A DNA stretch of 64,000 nucleotides from Ruminococcus sp. (GCF_017549005.1 NZ_JAFYYT010000047.1:120068-184067); one strand, 5' to 3'. Positions 52,801-60,301 are shown, numbered from the stretch's first letter. Made by a program: numbers and translations. The notes: generated by a model not told the origin, from the letters alone.

Positions 52801-53289
52801 ATGTCCGAAGCTGAGCTTTAAAGCACCTACTTTCTGGTATTTTGCCTCGCCGCCGCCGATCATATACCGGCCGACGATGCCGTTCGCGTCGTTGTACTTG
52901 CCGTTTTTGAGAAGATCCTGTACCTCCTTGATGTGGGAGGCGGCTCCCTCCCTGTTGTTAGTACCGGGGCCTGAGCTCCAGACGGTACATTCATTGATGT
53001 CGATGAGCTCGTCGGGGCAATTGCCGTAGACCATTGCGCCGATACGTCCGTTTCCAAGCGGAAGCGCCTTGTAGAACGACTCGTCGTTATTGAAGGCGTT
53101 GTCGGTATTGACAAAGCCTGCCATGCTGTCGTAGCGGAGAACGAGATCGTCGTCATGCGGGTATTCCGCAGCAGCTGCCGCGCTTGTGTTTTTCAGCCGA
53201 TCAACTGACATTCCGCCCGTAACGAGCGGCATAGCCATACAGGCTGAAAGGAAAACGGAAATGAGCCTTTTTGTCTTTTTAAGTTTCAT
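49843..53289 (-). CDS. Secreted GH95 enzyme with F5/8C, CBM6-like and dockerin modules
   Basis: An 1148-residue extracellular glycoside hydrolase. The modules are: a signal peptide (KRLISVFLSACMAMPLVTG); a GH95 catalytic region from about 45 to 810, with NINYEMNYWPAF and PFQIDGNFGFTSGVAEML carrying the expected Asn and Asp catalytic residues; an F5/8 type C (CBM32-like) domain about 816-955 (NITDGSDSTKWSH, YIKLEML); a CBM6-like domain about 960-1085; and a dockerin from 1087 (GDINGDRRVDVFDM and ADVNGDSETGVADA calcium loops). GH95 members are alpha-L-fucosidases or alpha-L-galactosidases acting on plant or host glycans; the sequence alone does not decide. The dockerin implies attachment to a cellulosome scaffold. 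Confidence 0.93.
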   Translation of the reverse strand: MKLKKTKRLISVFLSACMAMPLVTGGMSVDRLKNTSAAAAAEYPHDDDLVLRYDSMAGFVNTDNAFNNDESFYKALPLGNGRIGAMVYGNCPDELIDINECTVWSSGPGTNNREGAASHIKEVQDLLKNGKYNDANGIVGRYMIGGGEAKYQKVGALKLSFGHERVGGYSRELDMNDAVSRTVYTFNGKKYTRESFVSHPDQVIVTRITCDTPGSVSLSAGYDGVLNGGVTTDGNDTLVANGHGSEDLWIQGAVYFSSRSKFIPDGGRVSAGSGKVTVSDADSVLILTSVRTNFVDYKTCNGDEKGGAAADIERASKLSYDTLYENHKADYQELFKRVDVDLGGDTEAVRKMTTPQRIADFNRSDDPKMVKTLFQYGRYLMISASRDAQPMNLQGIWNKYSSPAWGSKATTNINYEMNYWPAFTTNLAECFAPFAEKAKGLAEAGSETAKVNYGINKGWVLHHNTDLWNRTGPIDGAWGQWPTGGAWVSNMLYDAYRFNQDEEYLADIYPVIKGSAEFLNELMTTAKINGQEYAVISPSTSPEINLPAFPDACIDQSVTMDNGIARELFKDVAEASEILGKDSALRDTLNSRLTMIRPETIGKWGQIQEWAQDWDNPNEKHRHISHMYALYPGFEITPEDNPTTAKAAATSLNGRGDDGTGWSEAWKLNCWARLEDGAHAYNLVKLLISPVNNYGRLYDNLWDAHPPFQIDGNFGFTSGVAEMLLQSQNDVITLLPALPKQWANGHANGLCARGNFEVTEMSWKNGILEKAAILSKSGGTCTVRYGGTVVSFDTEAGREYRLSGELQLDSSVSELQNLALNKEVTASGSEKNADASNITDGSDSTKWSHNDGLSGEWVQIDLGENYDIQRWNAKFAGIRDDIRYNPRDFRLQASSDGKSWTDIAVVYGNTKSSCGRNVSGVSARYIKLEMLTSTQTNDGGASVYELEIWGKDDKPPVPRSAYKKYSGSSYNFMYGGIRKDDEAGNAIGYITDGSYIVFRNLDFESGAEGFRVSAASATEGGTIEIRIGGSDGTLIGTCDIPGTDGWNEYQEMSCNTKQCTGAHDVYLVFKGDDGYLFNVGELGFYGIKGDINGDRRVDVFDMIRYRKALTSDLKLTGLSLSNADVNGDSETGVADAVMLQKLLLGKAS

Positions 53290-53367
53290 TCCTTACCAAC
53301 TCCCTGATGGATGCCCTGCCTGTATATCCCCTAACAGGACAGGTACTGTTGTTTCTCTGTATATAAA

Positions 53368-53396
53368 ATATTACCACCTTCGTAACAAAATGTCAA
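53368..53396 (-). promoter_or_regulatory. Promoter for GH95 gene
   Basis: On the minus strand a perfect TTGACA (53391-53396), a 17-bp spacer and TAATAT (53368-53373). The leader is about 75 bases. Confidence 0.7.
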
Positions 53397-53547
53397 TAAA
53401 ATATATACACTTTCTACAAAGTAAATACATTTTAGGTGATGATTTTGCGAAAACGGCACATAAGAGGGCAAGATTTAAGTAAAGTTTAAGGGGGAGTGTA
53501 AGAAAATAAACATCGGGCGGCGTTCTGCCTGCGAAACAAATAAGACT

Positions 53548-53614
53548 GTAGGGGACGCCGCCCTCGGTGTCCCGAGATATATTCTGAATAGTAGGGGCAG
53601 ATAATATCCGCCCG
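53548..53614. repeat. Two GTAGGGG-type palindromic repeats
   Basis: One unit (53548-53573) folds as GGGACGCCG/CGGTGTCCC and a second (53591-53614) as GGGGCAGATA...TATCCGCCC. Both begin GTAGGGG and are much more GC-rich than the surrounding DNA. Related units are at 13908 and 54443. The rest of the 53290-53748 gap contains promoters only. Confidence 0.6.
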
Positions 53615-53695
53615 CATAATGCAAAACGAGATTTTTTATAAAAATCAGAAAAAATTTTTTAAAACCTGTTACGCTTTCCACAAAAATTGCGTTAC

Positions 53696-53701
53696 TATAA
53701 T
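53696..53701 (+). promoter_or_regulatory. Candidate -10 box for secreted protein gene
   Basis: Perfect TATAAT at 53696-53701, 48 bases before the start, but no good -35 at the proper distance; it may need an activator. Confidence 0.4.
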
Positions 53702-53748
53702 TGAAGGCTAAAAATAGCCTCAGAATTTATTTTAAAGGAGTAATAATT

Positions 53749-54351
53749 ATGAAAAACGTAATCAAAAAAACTATTGGTGCTGTGCTTTCTGCGGTTACAT
53801 TATCCGCTTGCGTAGTAGTTCCTGCGTCATTCAATCAAACATCAGGCAGCTCATCATTTGTGAATTCTATAGTAGCTAATGCTGTAAATACTAATTATAC
53901 ACGCAAAATAACAACAGGTACGGTAACAGTTAAGTTGGCAAGAATTTATATTTATAAGAACGGAAAATTTATATCTTATGAGGAAGATACAGGTATATCT
54001 GCTAATGTTGCCAAAGATACACCTGTTGAAATACTTGGTGAAAAAGATAAGTACTATTTGATATCATATGCAAATGACGGATTGTGGATGAAGAAATCTG
54101 AAATCAAGCTCGATACTAAAATTATAGCATACGAAGTTACTCAGGATATAACATATACGGTTTCGTCAATCTTTGGCAGCTATAATATTATCATTAAAAA
54201 AGGAGATGTGTTGGAGTTGGATCCTAAAGGAACGTGTGTTCGCTATTATGGAAACAGTGGATATTTGTATATAAACAATAATACAAAAATTTCACCTGTA
54301 GGCTCTAATTTCCATAATTATATAGGATATGGGCTTAAAAAAATAAATTGA
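53749..54351 (+). CDS. AT-rich secreted protein, SH3-like
   Basis: A 200-residue exported protein. The signal sequence MKNVIKKTIGAVLSAVTLSAC contains LSAC, which could be a lipobox, or cleavage may occur further on (VPASF or VANA). The mature part (AKDTPVEILGEKDKYYLIS, LWMKKSEI) resembles a bacterial SH3-like domain, with a second beta-rich segment after it. GGAG lies 9 bases before ATG 53749; a longer in-frame start has no site. Base composition is unusually AT-rich (some 60-base stretches are near 23% GC), unlike neighbouring genes, which suggests recent acquisition. Confidence 0.78.
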   Translation: MKNVIKKTIGAVLSAVTLSACVVVPASFNQTSGSSSFVNSIVANAVNTNYTRKITTGTVTVKLARIYIYKNGKFISYEEDTGISANVAKDTPVEILGEKDKYYLISYANDGLWMKKSEIKLDTKIIAYEVTQDITYTVSSIFGSYNIIIKKGDVLELDPKGTCVRYYGNSGYLYINNNTKISPVGSNFHNYIGYGLKKIN

Positions 54352-54378
54352 CTTGCATTAATAATTATCGATGAAAAG

Positions 54379-54407
54379 CTCACCTAATAACAGGTGAGTT
54401 TTTCTTT
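54379..54407 (+). terminator. Terminator after AT-rich secreted protein gene
   Basis: Stem CTCACCT / AGGTGAG (54379-54385 with 54392-54398), 6-base loop, followed by TTTTTCTTT. Confidence 0.8.
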
Positions 54408-54442
54408 ATTAAGACAACATATGATTGCTTGAATAAATAGCT

Positions 54443-54465
54443 GTAAGGGCGGATAATATCCGCCC
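54443..54465. repeat. GTAAGGG-type palindromic repeat
   Basis: GTAA followed by GGGCGGATA/TATCCGCCC, the same hairpin family as at 53591. It is followed at 54471-54488 by an 18-base sequence that reappears inverted at 56337-56354. Confidence 0.6.
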
Positions 54466-54470
54466 GTTTT

Positions 54471-54488
54471 ACTGATCACTATTCACTA
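54471..54488 (+). repeat. 18-bp inverted repeat, left copy
   Basis: ACTGATCACTATTCACTA occurs here, and its exact reverse complement at 56337-56354. The pair encloses the coiled-coil gene, coaD and rsmD. Confidence 0.7.
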
Positions 54489-54516
54489 AAAAAGCGGCAC
54501 TCTTAACGAGTACCGC
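54488..54516 (-). terminator. Terminator of rsmD-coaD operon
   Basis: On the minus strand the stem GCGGTACTC / GAGTGCCGC (with one G-U pair) is followed by TTTTTT. It starts 7 bases after the stop of the coiled-coil gene. Confidence 0.85.
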
Positions 54517-54523
54517 CCATGTA

Positions 54524-55015
54524 TCACTGAATGCCGTTTTTCTTGCCGTCTGTGGTGAGACCTGCTGAAACCGTGCTGCCCAGCTTGCTCTTTACGACCT
54601 TTATGCTCTGGAGGTTCCTTGAGTAGTAGCTCTCGGTCTCGTTGAGCATTTTGGCAACAGAAGCCGCAGCGTTCTGCTGGAGGTTCTTTGAAGCTGTCTG
54701 AGCCTTATTGAGCATATCGAGAGCCTTTTTCTTAGCCTCGGTAACGATAGCCTCTCTTGAAACTATCTGAGCTGCACGCTCCTCTGCCTTTCTTATGATA
54801 GACTCGGCATTGAGCTTTGCTTCATTGAGGATACGCTGGCAGTCAAATTCGATCTTCTTAGCCTCCTTGAGTTCGTGAGGCATATTAAGACGGACGTCGT
54901 TGATGAGCTCTCTCATGCGCTCGCCGTCGATGACCTTCTTATGTGCTACAAAAGGAACGGAACCTGCCTTATCGAGGAGTTCGTCCATTTCTTCTAAAAT
55001 CTCATCAATGCTCAT
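54524..55015 (-). CDS. Coiled-coil protein, DivIVA/ATP-synthase-subunit-like
   Basis: A 163-residue protein that is mostly a long helix: heptad-rich KEAKKIEFDCQRILNEAKLN...AESIIRKAEERAAQIV. Proteins of this kind are often labelled ATPase or V-type ATP synthase subunit H-like only because of coiled-coil similarity; a DivIVA-like scaffold role is equally possible. It lies 5 bases after coaD, the same position seen in other Clostridia. I assign no specific function. Confidence 0.8.
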   Translation of the reverse strand: MSIDEILEEMDELLDKAGSVPFVAHKKVIDGERMRELINDVRLNMPHELKEAKKIEFDCQRILNEAKLNAESIIRKAEERAAQIVSREAIVTEAKKKALDMLNKAQTASKNLQQNAAASVAKMLNETESYYSRNLQSIKVVKSKLGSTVSAGLTTDGKKNGIQ

Positions 55016-55020
55016 AGTGA

Positions 55021-55512
55021 TTACCTCTCCTTAATTAGTCTTTGTTTTATATCATCGAGAATCTCGTTGGGAACAAAATGGCTTATATCTCCGCCGAAGT
55101 AAGCTATCTGCTTTACAAGGCTCGAGCTGAGATACATATTTTCGGTAGCTGTTGTGAGGAAGACTGTTTCCGCACCTGCATACAGCTTTTTATTGGCAAG
55201 AGCCATCTGAAATTCGTATTCAAAGTCACTGACGGCTCTCAGACCCTTTACAATGGCGACAGCGCCCACATCTCTGACGTAATCCGCAAGGAGACCGTCA
55301 AGAATGTCGATAACGACGTTGTCGAGGTCACGTGTTACCTGTTCTATCATAAGCATACGCTCCGTAGCCGTGAAGCTCGGCTGTGCCTTGCCTGCGTTTC
55401 TGGAAATAAGGACTATCACCTTGTCGAAGAGCTTTGAAGCCCTTGTGATGATGTCTATATGTCCAAGAGTAACAGGGTCGAAGCTACCGGGACAAACGGC
55501 GATCCTTCTCAT
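55021..55512 (-). CDS. coaD: Phosphopantetheine adenylyltransferase
   Basis: CoaD adenylates 4'-phosphopantetheine to dephospho-CoA, the fourth step of coenzyme A synthesis. The 163-residue protein has the nucleotidyltransferase motif CPGSFDPVTLGHIDII, NAGKAQPSF, IVKGLRAVSDFEYEFQMA and the ISSTMVK-like block LSSSLVKQIAYFGGD. The length is normal. It overlaps rsmD by 4 bases; rsmD-coaD is a conserved pair. Confidence 0.97.
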   Translation of the reverse strand: MRRIAVCPGSFDPVTLGHIDIITRASKLFDKVIVLISRNAGKAQPSFTATERMLMIEQVTRDLDNVVIDILDGLLADYVRDVGAVAIVKGLRAVSDFEYEFQMALANKKLYAGAETVFLTTATENMYLSSSLVKQIAYFGGDISHFVPNEILDDIKQRLIKER

Positions 55513-56066
55513 TCTTCAGCCACCTCCTCGGACGGTTTGCAGAATATGGTCACATTGATCTTGCCGTAGTGGTAGGTCTTTCTCAGCGTCATTCCCTCGG
55601 GAGCCGACGGTTCTTCCGCCTCGCTTTCGTACTCGCAGATAATGGAGCCGCCCTCATTGAGCTTTTTTGCAGCAAAGGGGAGGATATTTGCGATATGGTT
55701 ATAGCGGTAAGGGGGATCGAGGATAATGATATCGAAGGTCTGTGCGGTGAGCTTTATATAATCGTAGCTGTCGCGGTTTATGACCTCAGACTGACGTTCA
55801 AAGCCTGTATTTCTCAGGTTTTCGTTCACGCATCTTATAGAACGCAGGGAATTGTCGATAAAAACGGCGTGACCTGCGCCTCTGCTGAGTGCTTCGATAC
55901 CCATCTGACCGCTTCCTGCGAAGAGGTCGAGTACTCTTGCGCCCTCAAGCTCGAACTGAACGGCTGAAAAGATGCCTTCCTTGACTTTATCTGCTGTAGG
56001 CCTTACATCAAGACCTTCCGGCGCGACAAGCCTGCGGCCTCTTGCAATGCCTGTGATAACTCTCAT
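55509..56066 (-). CDS. rsmD: 16S rRNA guanine-966 N2-methyltransferase
   Basis: RsmD methylates G966 of 16S rRNA in assembled 30S subunits. The 185-residue protein has the SAM-binding VLDLFAGSGQMGIEALSRGA, the N-terminal MRVITGIARGRRL...VRPTADKVKEGIF typical of RsmD, and the catalytic IIILDPPYR. It is the first gene of the rsmD-coaD-coiled-coil operon, with a leader of about 155 bases. Confidence 0.95.
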   Translation of the reverse strand: MRVITGIARGRRLVAPEGLDVRPTADKVKEGIFSAVQFELEGARVLDLFAGSGQMGIEALSRGAGHAVFIDNSLRSIRCVNENLRNTGFERQSEVINRDSYDYIKLTAQTFDIIILDPPYRYNHIANILPFAAKKLNEGGSIICEYESEAEEPSAPEGMTLRKTYHYGKINVTIFCKPSEEVAEE

Positions 56067-56229
56067 GTTTTAGTGCTCCGAAGCCGCAGAATCAACTGCG
56101 GTTTCCGCATTTACGGTATACGGATACCGAAATGTACCTGCTGATACGGGATTTTCCGCGCATTACCGTTGAAAAGCAGTGGTAAAATGCAGATGATGAC
56201 CCGTTCATACAAGTTTTTATATACACTAT

Positions 56230-56258
56230 ATTATATATTATTTTTTGCGGCTTGTCTA
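56230..56258 (-). promoter_or_regulatory. Promoter of rsmD operon
   Basis: On the minus strand TAGACA (56253-56258), a 17-bp spacer and perfect TATAAT (56230-56235). The leader contains a CCGCAG/CTGCGG hairpin just upstream of rsmD. Confidence 0.75.
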
Positions 56259-56336
56259 TATTATTTCTTAAAAATAGGCGATTTTGACTAAAAATGGTTG
56301 TTTTTATTTGTCTGTCATATACACATTTAAGCGATT

Positions 56337-56393
56337 AGTGAATAGTGATCAGTGAGTAGAATTGCATGGACACGCAATGCGCGTCCACGTATG
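56337..56393 (-). repeat. 18-bp inverted repeat, right copy, with adjoining hairpin
   Basis: 56337-56354 is the exact reverse complement of 54471-54488. It is followed by a TGGACACGC/GCGCGTCCA hairpin and, near 56442-56470, by more ACTGATCAC sequence. It fills most of the 56259-56503 gap; no gene is seen. Confidence 0.65.
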
Positions 56394-56503
56394 CTATACG
56401 TAATAAATGGCATGAATCAATGGCAGAAACGGCATTTCCAACTGATCACTATGCGCTGAAAACTGATCACAAAAATTTGTTTCAAAAATTTTTTGCAATG
56501 GTA

Positions 56504-56555
56504 TTGACAAGTGTGTATATAAATGCTATAATGTGTATAACGTATATATACATTA
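56504..56555 (+). promoter_or_regulatory. GntR operon promoter with palindromic operator
   Basis: Perfect TTGACA (56504-56509), a 17-bp spacer and perfect TATAAT (56527-56532). A nearly perfect palindrome TAATGTGTATA-N5-TATATACATTA (56529-56555, one mismatch per arm) covers the -10 and the transcription start, ideal for repression by the GntR protein encoded next. A related GTGTATATAA sequence lies in the spacer. Confidence 0.82.
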
Positions 56556-56566
56556 TGAGGTGAACT

Positions 56567-56950
56567 ATGGATATTATTATCAGTAACTCATCAGGTGAGC
56601 CTATCTATCAGCAGATTTCTTCTCAGATAAAGGGGCTTATCCTCAACGGTACGCTGAAAGCAGGGGACGCTCTGCCTTCCATGCGTACACTTGCACAGCA
56701 GCTCCGCATAAGCGTTATCACTACGAAACGCGCCTATGAGGACCTCGAAAGAGATGGTTTCATCGAATCGTATACAGGCAAGGGCAGCTTTGTCAAGGGG
56801 CAGAACACCGAGCTTCTGCGCGAGGAGTACCTGCGTCAGACCGAAGCTCTGCTCTCTCAGGTATGCGATAAAGCAAGACAGTGCGAGCTGAGCCTTGACG
56901 AGCTCAAGGAAATGCTCGAGCTGATTTACGGAGGGGCAGAAAATGAATGA
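56567..56950 (+). CDS. GntR-family regulator, YtrA-type
   Basis: A 127-residue repressor-type protein. The N-terminal winged helix is typical (GEPIYQQISSQIKGLILNG, LPSMRTLAQQLRISVITTKRAYEDLERDGFI, GKGSFV), followed by a short helical dimerisation part instead of a large effector domain, which marks the YtrA subfamily. AGGTGA precedes the ATG. Its end overlaps the ABC ATPase gene by 8 bases. It probably represses its own operon at 56529-56555 and is released by an envelope-active compound, by analogy with YtrA. Confidence 0.93.
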   Translation: MDIIISNSSGEPIYQQISSQIKGLILNGTLKAGDALPSMRTLAQQLRISVITTKRAYEDLERDGFIESYTGKGSFVKGQNTELLREEYLRQTEALLSQVCDKARQCELSLDELKEMLELIYGGAENE

Positions 56951-57821
56951 ATATGAAAATGCTATAGAGATAAAGGGACTTACCAAGAAATATGACGGCT
57001 TTACGCTGGACAATGTGAGCTTTAATGTGCCTAAGGGCGGTATCATGGGATTTATCGGTCAGAACGGCGCAGGAAAGACCACTACTATCAACGCTATGCT
57101 GAATATCGTCAGAAAGGACGAGGGCGAGATAAAGCTCCTCGGACTTGACAGCGAAAAGGACGAATATGAGGCAAAAAAGCAGATAGCTGCCGTTTTTGAC
57201 GAGCTTCCCTTTGATGACAGGCTCAACGCTATAGCTATGGACAAAATACTCCGCGAGATATTCGAGGAGTGGAGCACCGATACCTTTTTCGGCTATATGG
57301 ACCGCTTTGCGCTGCCGAGAAGGAAGAAGTTCGGCAAGTTCTCAAAGGGTATGAAGATGAAGCTGCAAATCGCGGCTGCGCTGTCGCATAATGCGAAACT
57401 GCTCATCATGGACGAGTCGACAACGGGTCTCGACCCGGTCGTGCGTAACGAGATACTGGATATTTTCCTCGAATATCTGCAAAACGAGGAGAATACTATC
57501 CTCATGTCCTCACATATAACCTCGGACCTTGACAAAATTGCCGACTGCGTTACATTCATCGACAAGGGAAAGGTGCTTGTAAGCGGCTACAAGGACGATA
57601 TCCTTGACAGCCACGGCATACTCAAATGCACTAAGGACGACTATAAGGACATAGCTCCCGAGGATATCGTGAGCGCCCGTCTTTCGGATTTCGGCGCGGA
57701 GATAATGGTGTCCGACAGGGCTGAGTGCAGCCGTAAATACTCGGGAGCGGTCATAGACCCTGCAACTCTCGAGGACATAATGATATATTATGTAAACCGC
57801 GGCAAAAAGGAGTGGAGATAA
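56943..57821 (+). CDS. ABC transporter ATPase (YtrB-like)
   Basis: A 292-residue ATPase: Walker A IGQNGAGKTTTINAM, signature FSKGMKMKLQIAAALSH, Walker B LLIMDESTTGLDPVVR (Ser in place of the usual Pro) and LMSSHITSDLD. It fits the YtrB/BcrA group that pairs with ABC-2 permeases. It lies between the GntR gene and two permease genes with overlaps, so it is surely part of one operon. The role may be resistance to, or export of, a peptide antibiotic; substrate unknown. Confidence 0.94.
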   Translation: MNEYENAIEIKGLTKKYDGFTLDNVSFNVPKGGIMGFIGQNGAGKTTTINAMLNIVRKDEGEIKLLGLDSEKDEYEAKKQIAAVFDELPFDDRLNAIAMDKILREIFEEWSTDTFFGYMDRFALPRRKKFGKFSKGMKMKLQIAAALSHNAKLLIMDESTTGLDPVVRNEILDIFLEYLQNEENTILMSSHITSDLDKIADCVTFIDKGKVLVSGYKDDILDSHGILKCTKDDYKDIAPEDIVSARLSDFGAEIMVSDRAECSRKYSGAVIDPATLEDIMIYYVNRGKKEWR

Positions 57822-58577
57822 ATGAAAGGTCTTATTTACCGTGAGTTTTATCTTATCCGCAAAACGCTTATACTTACTCTGCTTGTTTATTTCGTTTTTG
57901 TTGCCATGATGTCGCTGGTGTGCATAAGCACCTATGCAGGCAACCTCAGAGGAGTGAAGGGCGTGATAGAAGCCTTTTATCCGCAGGCGTACTTCTATGC
58001 GGCGTGTATCGCCCTGGTCGGTATGGGCTACGGAAATAACGATGTCATTCAGAAGGACTATCAGTCACGCTGGCAGCTCTATACCTATACTCTGCCTGTA
58101 AGCGACAAAAAGATAATCGCTTCAAAGTTCATAGTGCGCGGTATATTGCTGCTTGCAGGTCTTGTGCTTGCAATTTTGGCAGAGGTGATAATAGCTGCTG
58201 CGGCGAAAATGCCCGTAAGTACGGATCATATCAAGAATATCCTTATCATCGGAGCTCTTATGACTGTTGGCTTTTCGGAGATACCTCTCATGCTGCGCTT
58301 TAAGAATCAGAACAAGACAGCGATTATCATACTGCTCGCCTTTGCGCCGATTCTGGCGGCTATGTTTTACTTCGGCTGGAAATTCGTGAAGTTCTGTATG
58401 GCTGAAGCAACAAGGCTTTACGGAGAGGCGACAGACGAGACTATGGCGAAGGTATTTGCGCCCTATTTTGAAAAAGCACGGAATATAGGATTTATCGTCG
58501 CTCCCTTCTTTGTGGTCGGCATACTGGCGCTGTTCTATGTGTGGGCGCTGAAGGAGTACAGAAGGAGGCGTTACTGA
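57822..58577 (+). CDS. ABC-2 permease, first
   Basis: A 251-residue integral membrane protein with about six helices (TLILTLLVYFVFVAMMSLVC, AACIALVGMGYG, GILLLAGLVLAILAEVIIAA, LIIGALMTVGFSEI, IIILLAFAPILAAMFYFGW, FIVAPFFVVGILALFYVWAL). The short soluble motif QSRWQLYTYTLPVSDKKIIASKF is typical of YtrC/D-like ABC-2 permeases. It starts directly after the ATPase stop, and its own stop overlaps the next start (TGATGA). Confidence 0.9.
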   Translation: MKGLIYREFYLIRKTLILTLLVYFVFVAMMSLVCISTYAGNLRGVKGVIEAFYPQAYFYAACIALVGMGYGNNDVIQKDYQSRWQLYTYTLPVSDKKIIASKFIVRGILLLAGLVLAILAEVIIAAAAKMPVSTDHIKNILIIGALMTVGFSEIPLMLRFKNQNKTAIIILLAFAPILAAMFYFGWKFVKFCMAEATRLYGEATDETMAKVFAPYFEKARNIGFIVAPFFVVGILALFYVWALKEYRRRRY

Positions 58578-59308
58578 TGACAGGATATCTTTATAAGGAA
58601 TTCAAGCTCAATATTCGCCTTGTACTTCTTTTTCTTCTGACATATCTGTTCTTTTCTGCATGCCCGATCTTTGCGGTAGTAATATCGAAAGATGAGGATA
58701 CTATCGGACAAACGCTGACAATGATACTGGGAGTGTTCTGCATTTTTACGTTTATTACTGCAGGCTGCATACAGAGCGGAGTTTTCAACGGCGACGACAG
58801 AAGGAAGTGGGCTTACTTCGTGACCTCGACACCCTCGGGGATAAAGGGATATATGGGCGCAAAGTACCTGTTCACAATGCTGTTCTGTATGTTTGTCGTG
58901 ACTCTCGAAACGCTGAAATTGTCACTTGCTGAGCAGATATTGGGACAATCGAGCGGACTTTCCGTGCTTATTATGGCGATGTTCTATGTGCAGCTCCTTA
59001 TGAGAGCCGTGGAGTATCCGCTGATAGTGCGCTTCGGGGTGAAGATGGGAAGTATGGTGAAGATAACGGCGGTATGCGTTATCATACTTGCCGGTATAAT
59101 CTATGCGCTTTTCGGCGACACCTCGGCATTTGCAAGCATGGATACCTTCTGGGAAAGAATGTTTGCCTTTGTGGGAGATCCGGACAAGTTGAAAAAGCTG
59201 CTGCTGTGGACAGGCATATGCACACTTGCTGTACTGCCGCTGTACTATATTTCCTACAGGATATCCGTGAAGCTGTATCTGAAAGGAGCTGAGAACTATG
59301 CCAAGTAA
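58577..59308 (+). CDS. ABC-2 permease, second
   Basis: A 243-residue permease with about six helices. The segment RRKWAYFVTSTPSGIKGYMGAKYL corresponds to the WxLYxxTLPVS stretch of the first permease, so the pair may form a heterodimer with the ATPase. ATG 58577 has AGGAGG 8 bases upstream and overlaps the previous stop; a longer start at 58541 lies inside the previous gene without a site. Its end overlaps the protease gene by 11 bases. Confidence 0.9.
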   Translation: MTGYLYKEFKLNIRLVLLFLLTYLFFSACPIFAVVISKDEDTIGQTLTMILGVFCIFTFITAGCIQSGVFNGDDRRKWAYFVTSTPSGIKGYMGAKYLFTMLFCMFVVTLETLKLSLAEQILGQSSGLSVLIMAMFYVQLLMRAVEYPLIVRFGVKMGSMVKITAVCVIILAGIIYALFGDTSAFASMDTFWERMFAFVGDPDKLKKLLLWTGICTLAVLPLYYISYRISVKLYLKGAENYAK

Positions 59309-60161
59309 GAAGAAAACCATACTTCGTATACTTATATACCTTGTACTGGCTTTTGCTCCTGCTTTTGCAATAGAGCTGATATTCTCGGACAAGCAGGGAG
59401 GCGTGACCAACGCATTCTGGGGTGCTACATTAATGCTCTATCCTGCTATAGCCTCCATTATCACGAGGCTTGTGACGAAAGAGGGTTTCCGTGACGCGAT
59501 GCTGGGCTTCGGCAGAAGAGGCAGCGCCAAATACTACGCGGCGGCTGTTCTTTATCCGCTGGTGCTTCCTTTCGTGGGGGCGGCGATTCTTCACCTGTTC
59601 ATCGTGAAGAACGGAAGTGTCTCCGACAGCGCTTTCGGCAGCGACGTCGTAATGGGGGTCGCTTCACTGCTGATAGGCCTTGCCTCAGGCATTGCAACGC
59701 TGTTCCATGGTCTCGGCGAGGAGCTTGGCTGGAGAGGTTATCTCACGCCGAAGCTTGAACAGCTCATGCCCACACCTGCGGCGATAGTCGTTACTGGTAT
59801 CATATGGGCGCTGTGGCACGGACCTCTCCTTGCCTATGGCTACAACTTCGGCAGGGACTATGACTTTTTCCCTTACGGCGGCTTCATTGCCATGACAGTT
59901 ATGTGCATATCCTGGTCGGCGCTTCTGACATGGCTCACAAAGCGGACGGGCTCGGTATATCCTGCGGCGCTGTGCCATATGCTGATCGATACTGTAGCGG
60001 TATTCCTGCTCTTTGCATATAATGCAGAGGGGGAGTACTTTGAGTTCGCGGTTCCCGAGTTCTGGGTGAAGATACTTGCGCTGTTCCCGATGATAATCGC
60101 AAGCGGAGCTGTCTGCATGTTGCTCATATGCAAAAAGAACAAACAGGGGACAAAAGCATAA
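59298..60161 (+). CDS. CPBP-family intramembrane metalloprotease
   Basis: A 287-residue membrane protein of the CPBP (CAAX/Abi) family. The catalytic motifs are present: HGLGEELGWRGYL (the EExxxR motif) and IIWALWHGPLL (FxxxH-like), with a third conserved His near LCHMLIDT. About eight hydrophobic helices are visible. In Firmicutes such proteins often give self-immunity to bacteriocins or mature peptide exports. As the last gene of a GntR-ABC operon, it supports a peptide-related defence role, but no bacteriocin precursor is visible nearby. Confidence 0.92.
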   Translation: MPSKKKTILRILIYLVLAFAPAFAIELIFSDKQGGVTNAFWGATLMLYPAIASIITRLVTKEGFRDAMLGFGRRGSAKYYAAAVLYPLVLPFVGAAILHLFIVKNGSVSDSAFGSDVVMGVASLLIGLASGIATLFHGLGEELGWRGYLTPKLEQLMPTPAAIVVTGIIWALWHGPLLAYGYNFGRDYDFFPYGGFIAMTVMCISWSALLTWLTKRTGSVYPAALCHMLIDTVAVFLLFAYNAEGEYFEFAVPEFWVKILALFPMIIASGAVCMLLICKKNKQGTKA

Positions 60162-60197
60162 CGGGTAAATATAAAATGGGGTAAACAATGTTATTTT

Positions 60198-60227
60198 AAA
60201 ATTGGCAGCTTCGGCTGCCAATTTTTT
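60198..60227 (+). terminator. Terminator of GntR-ABC-CPBP operon
   Basis: Stem AAATTGGCAGC / GCTGCCAATTT with a stable TTCG loop (60198-60223) and a T-run. Confidence 0.92.
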
Positions 60228-60301
60228 ATGCCGCAGAACGGCTGTATTCTGCGGTTTCTGAAATAAAATGAAAAAATCTCAAAAAAATTTTCAAAAAATG
60301 C

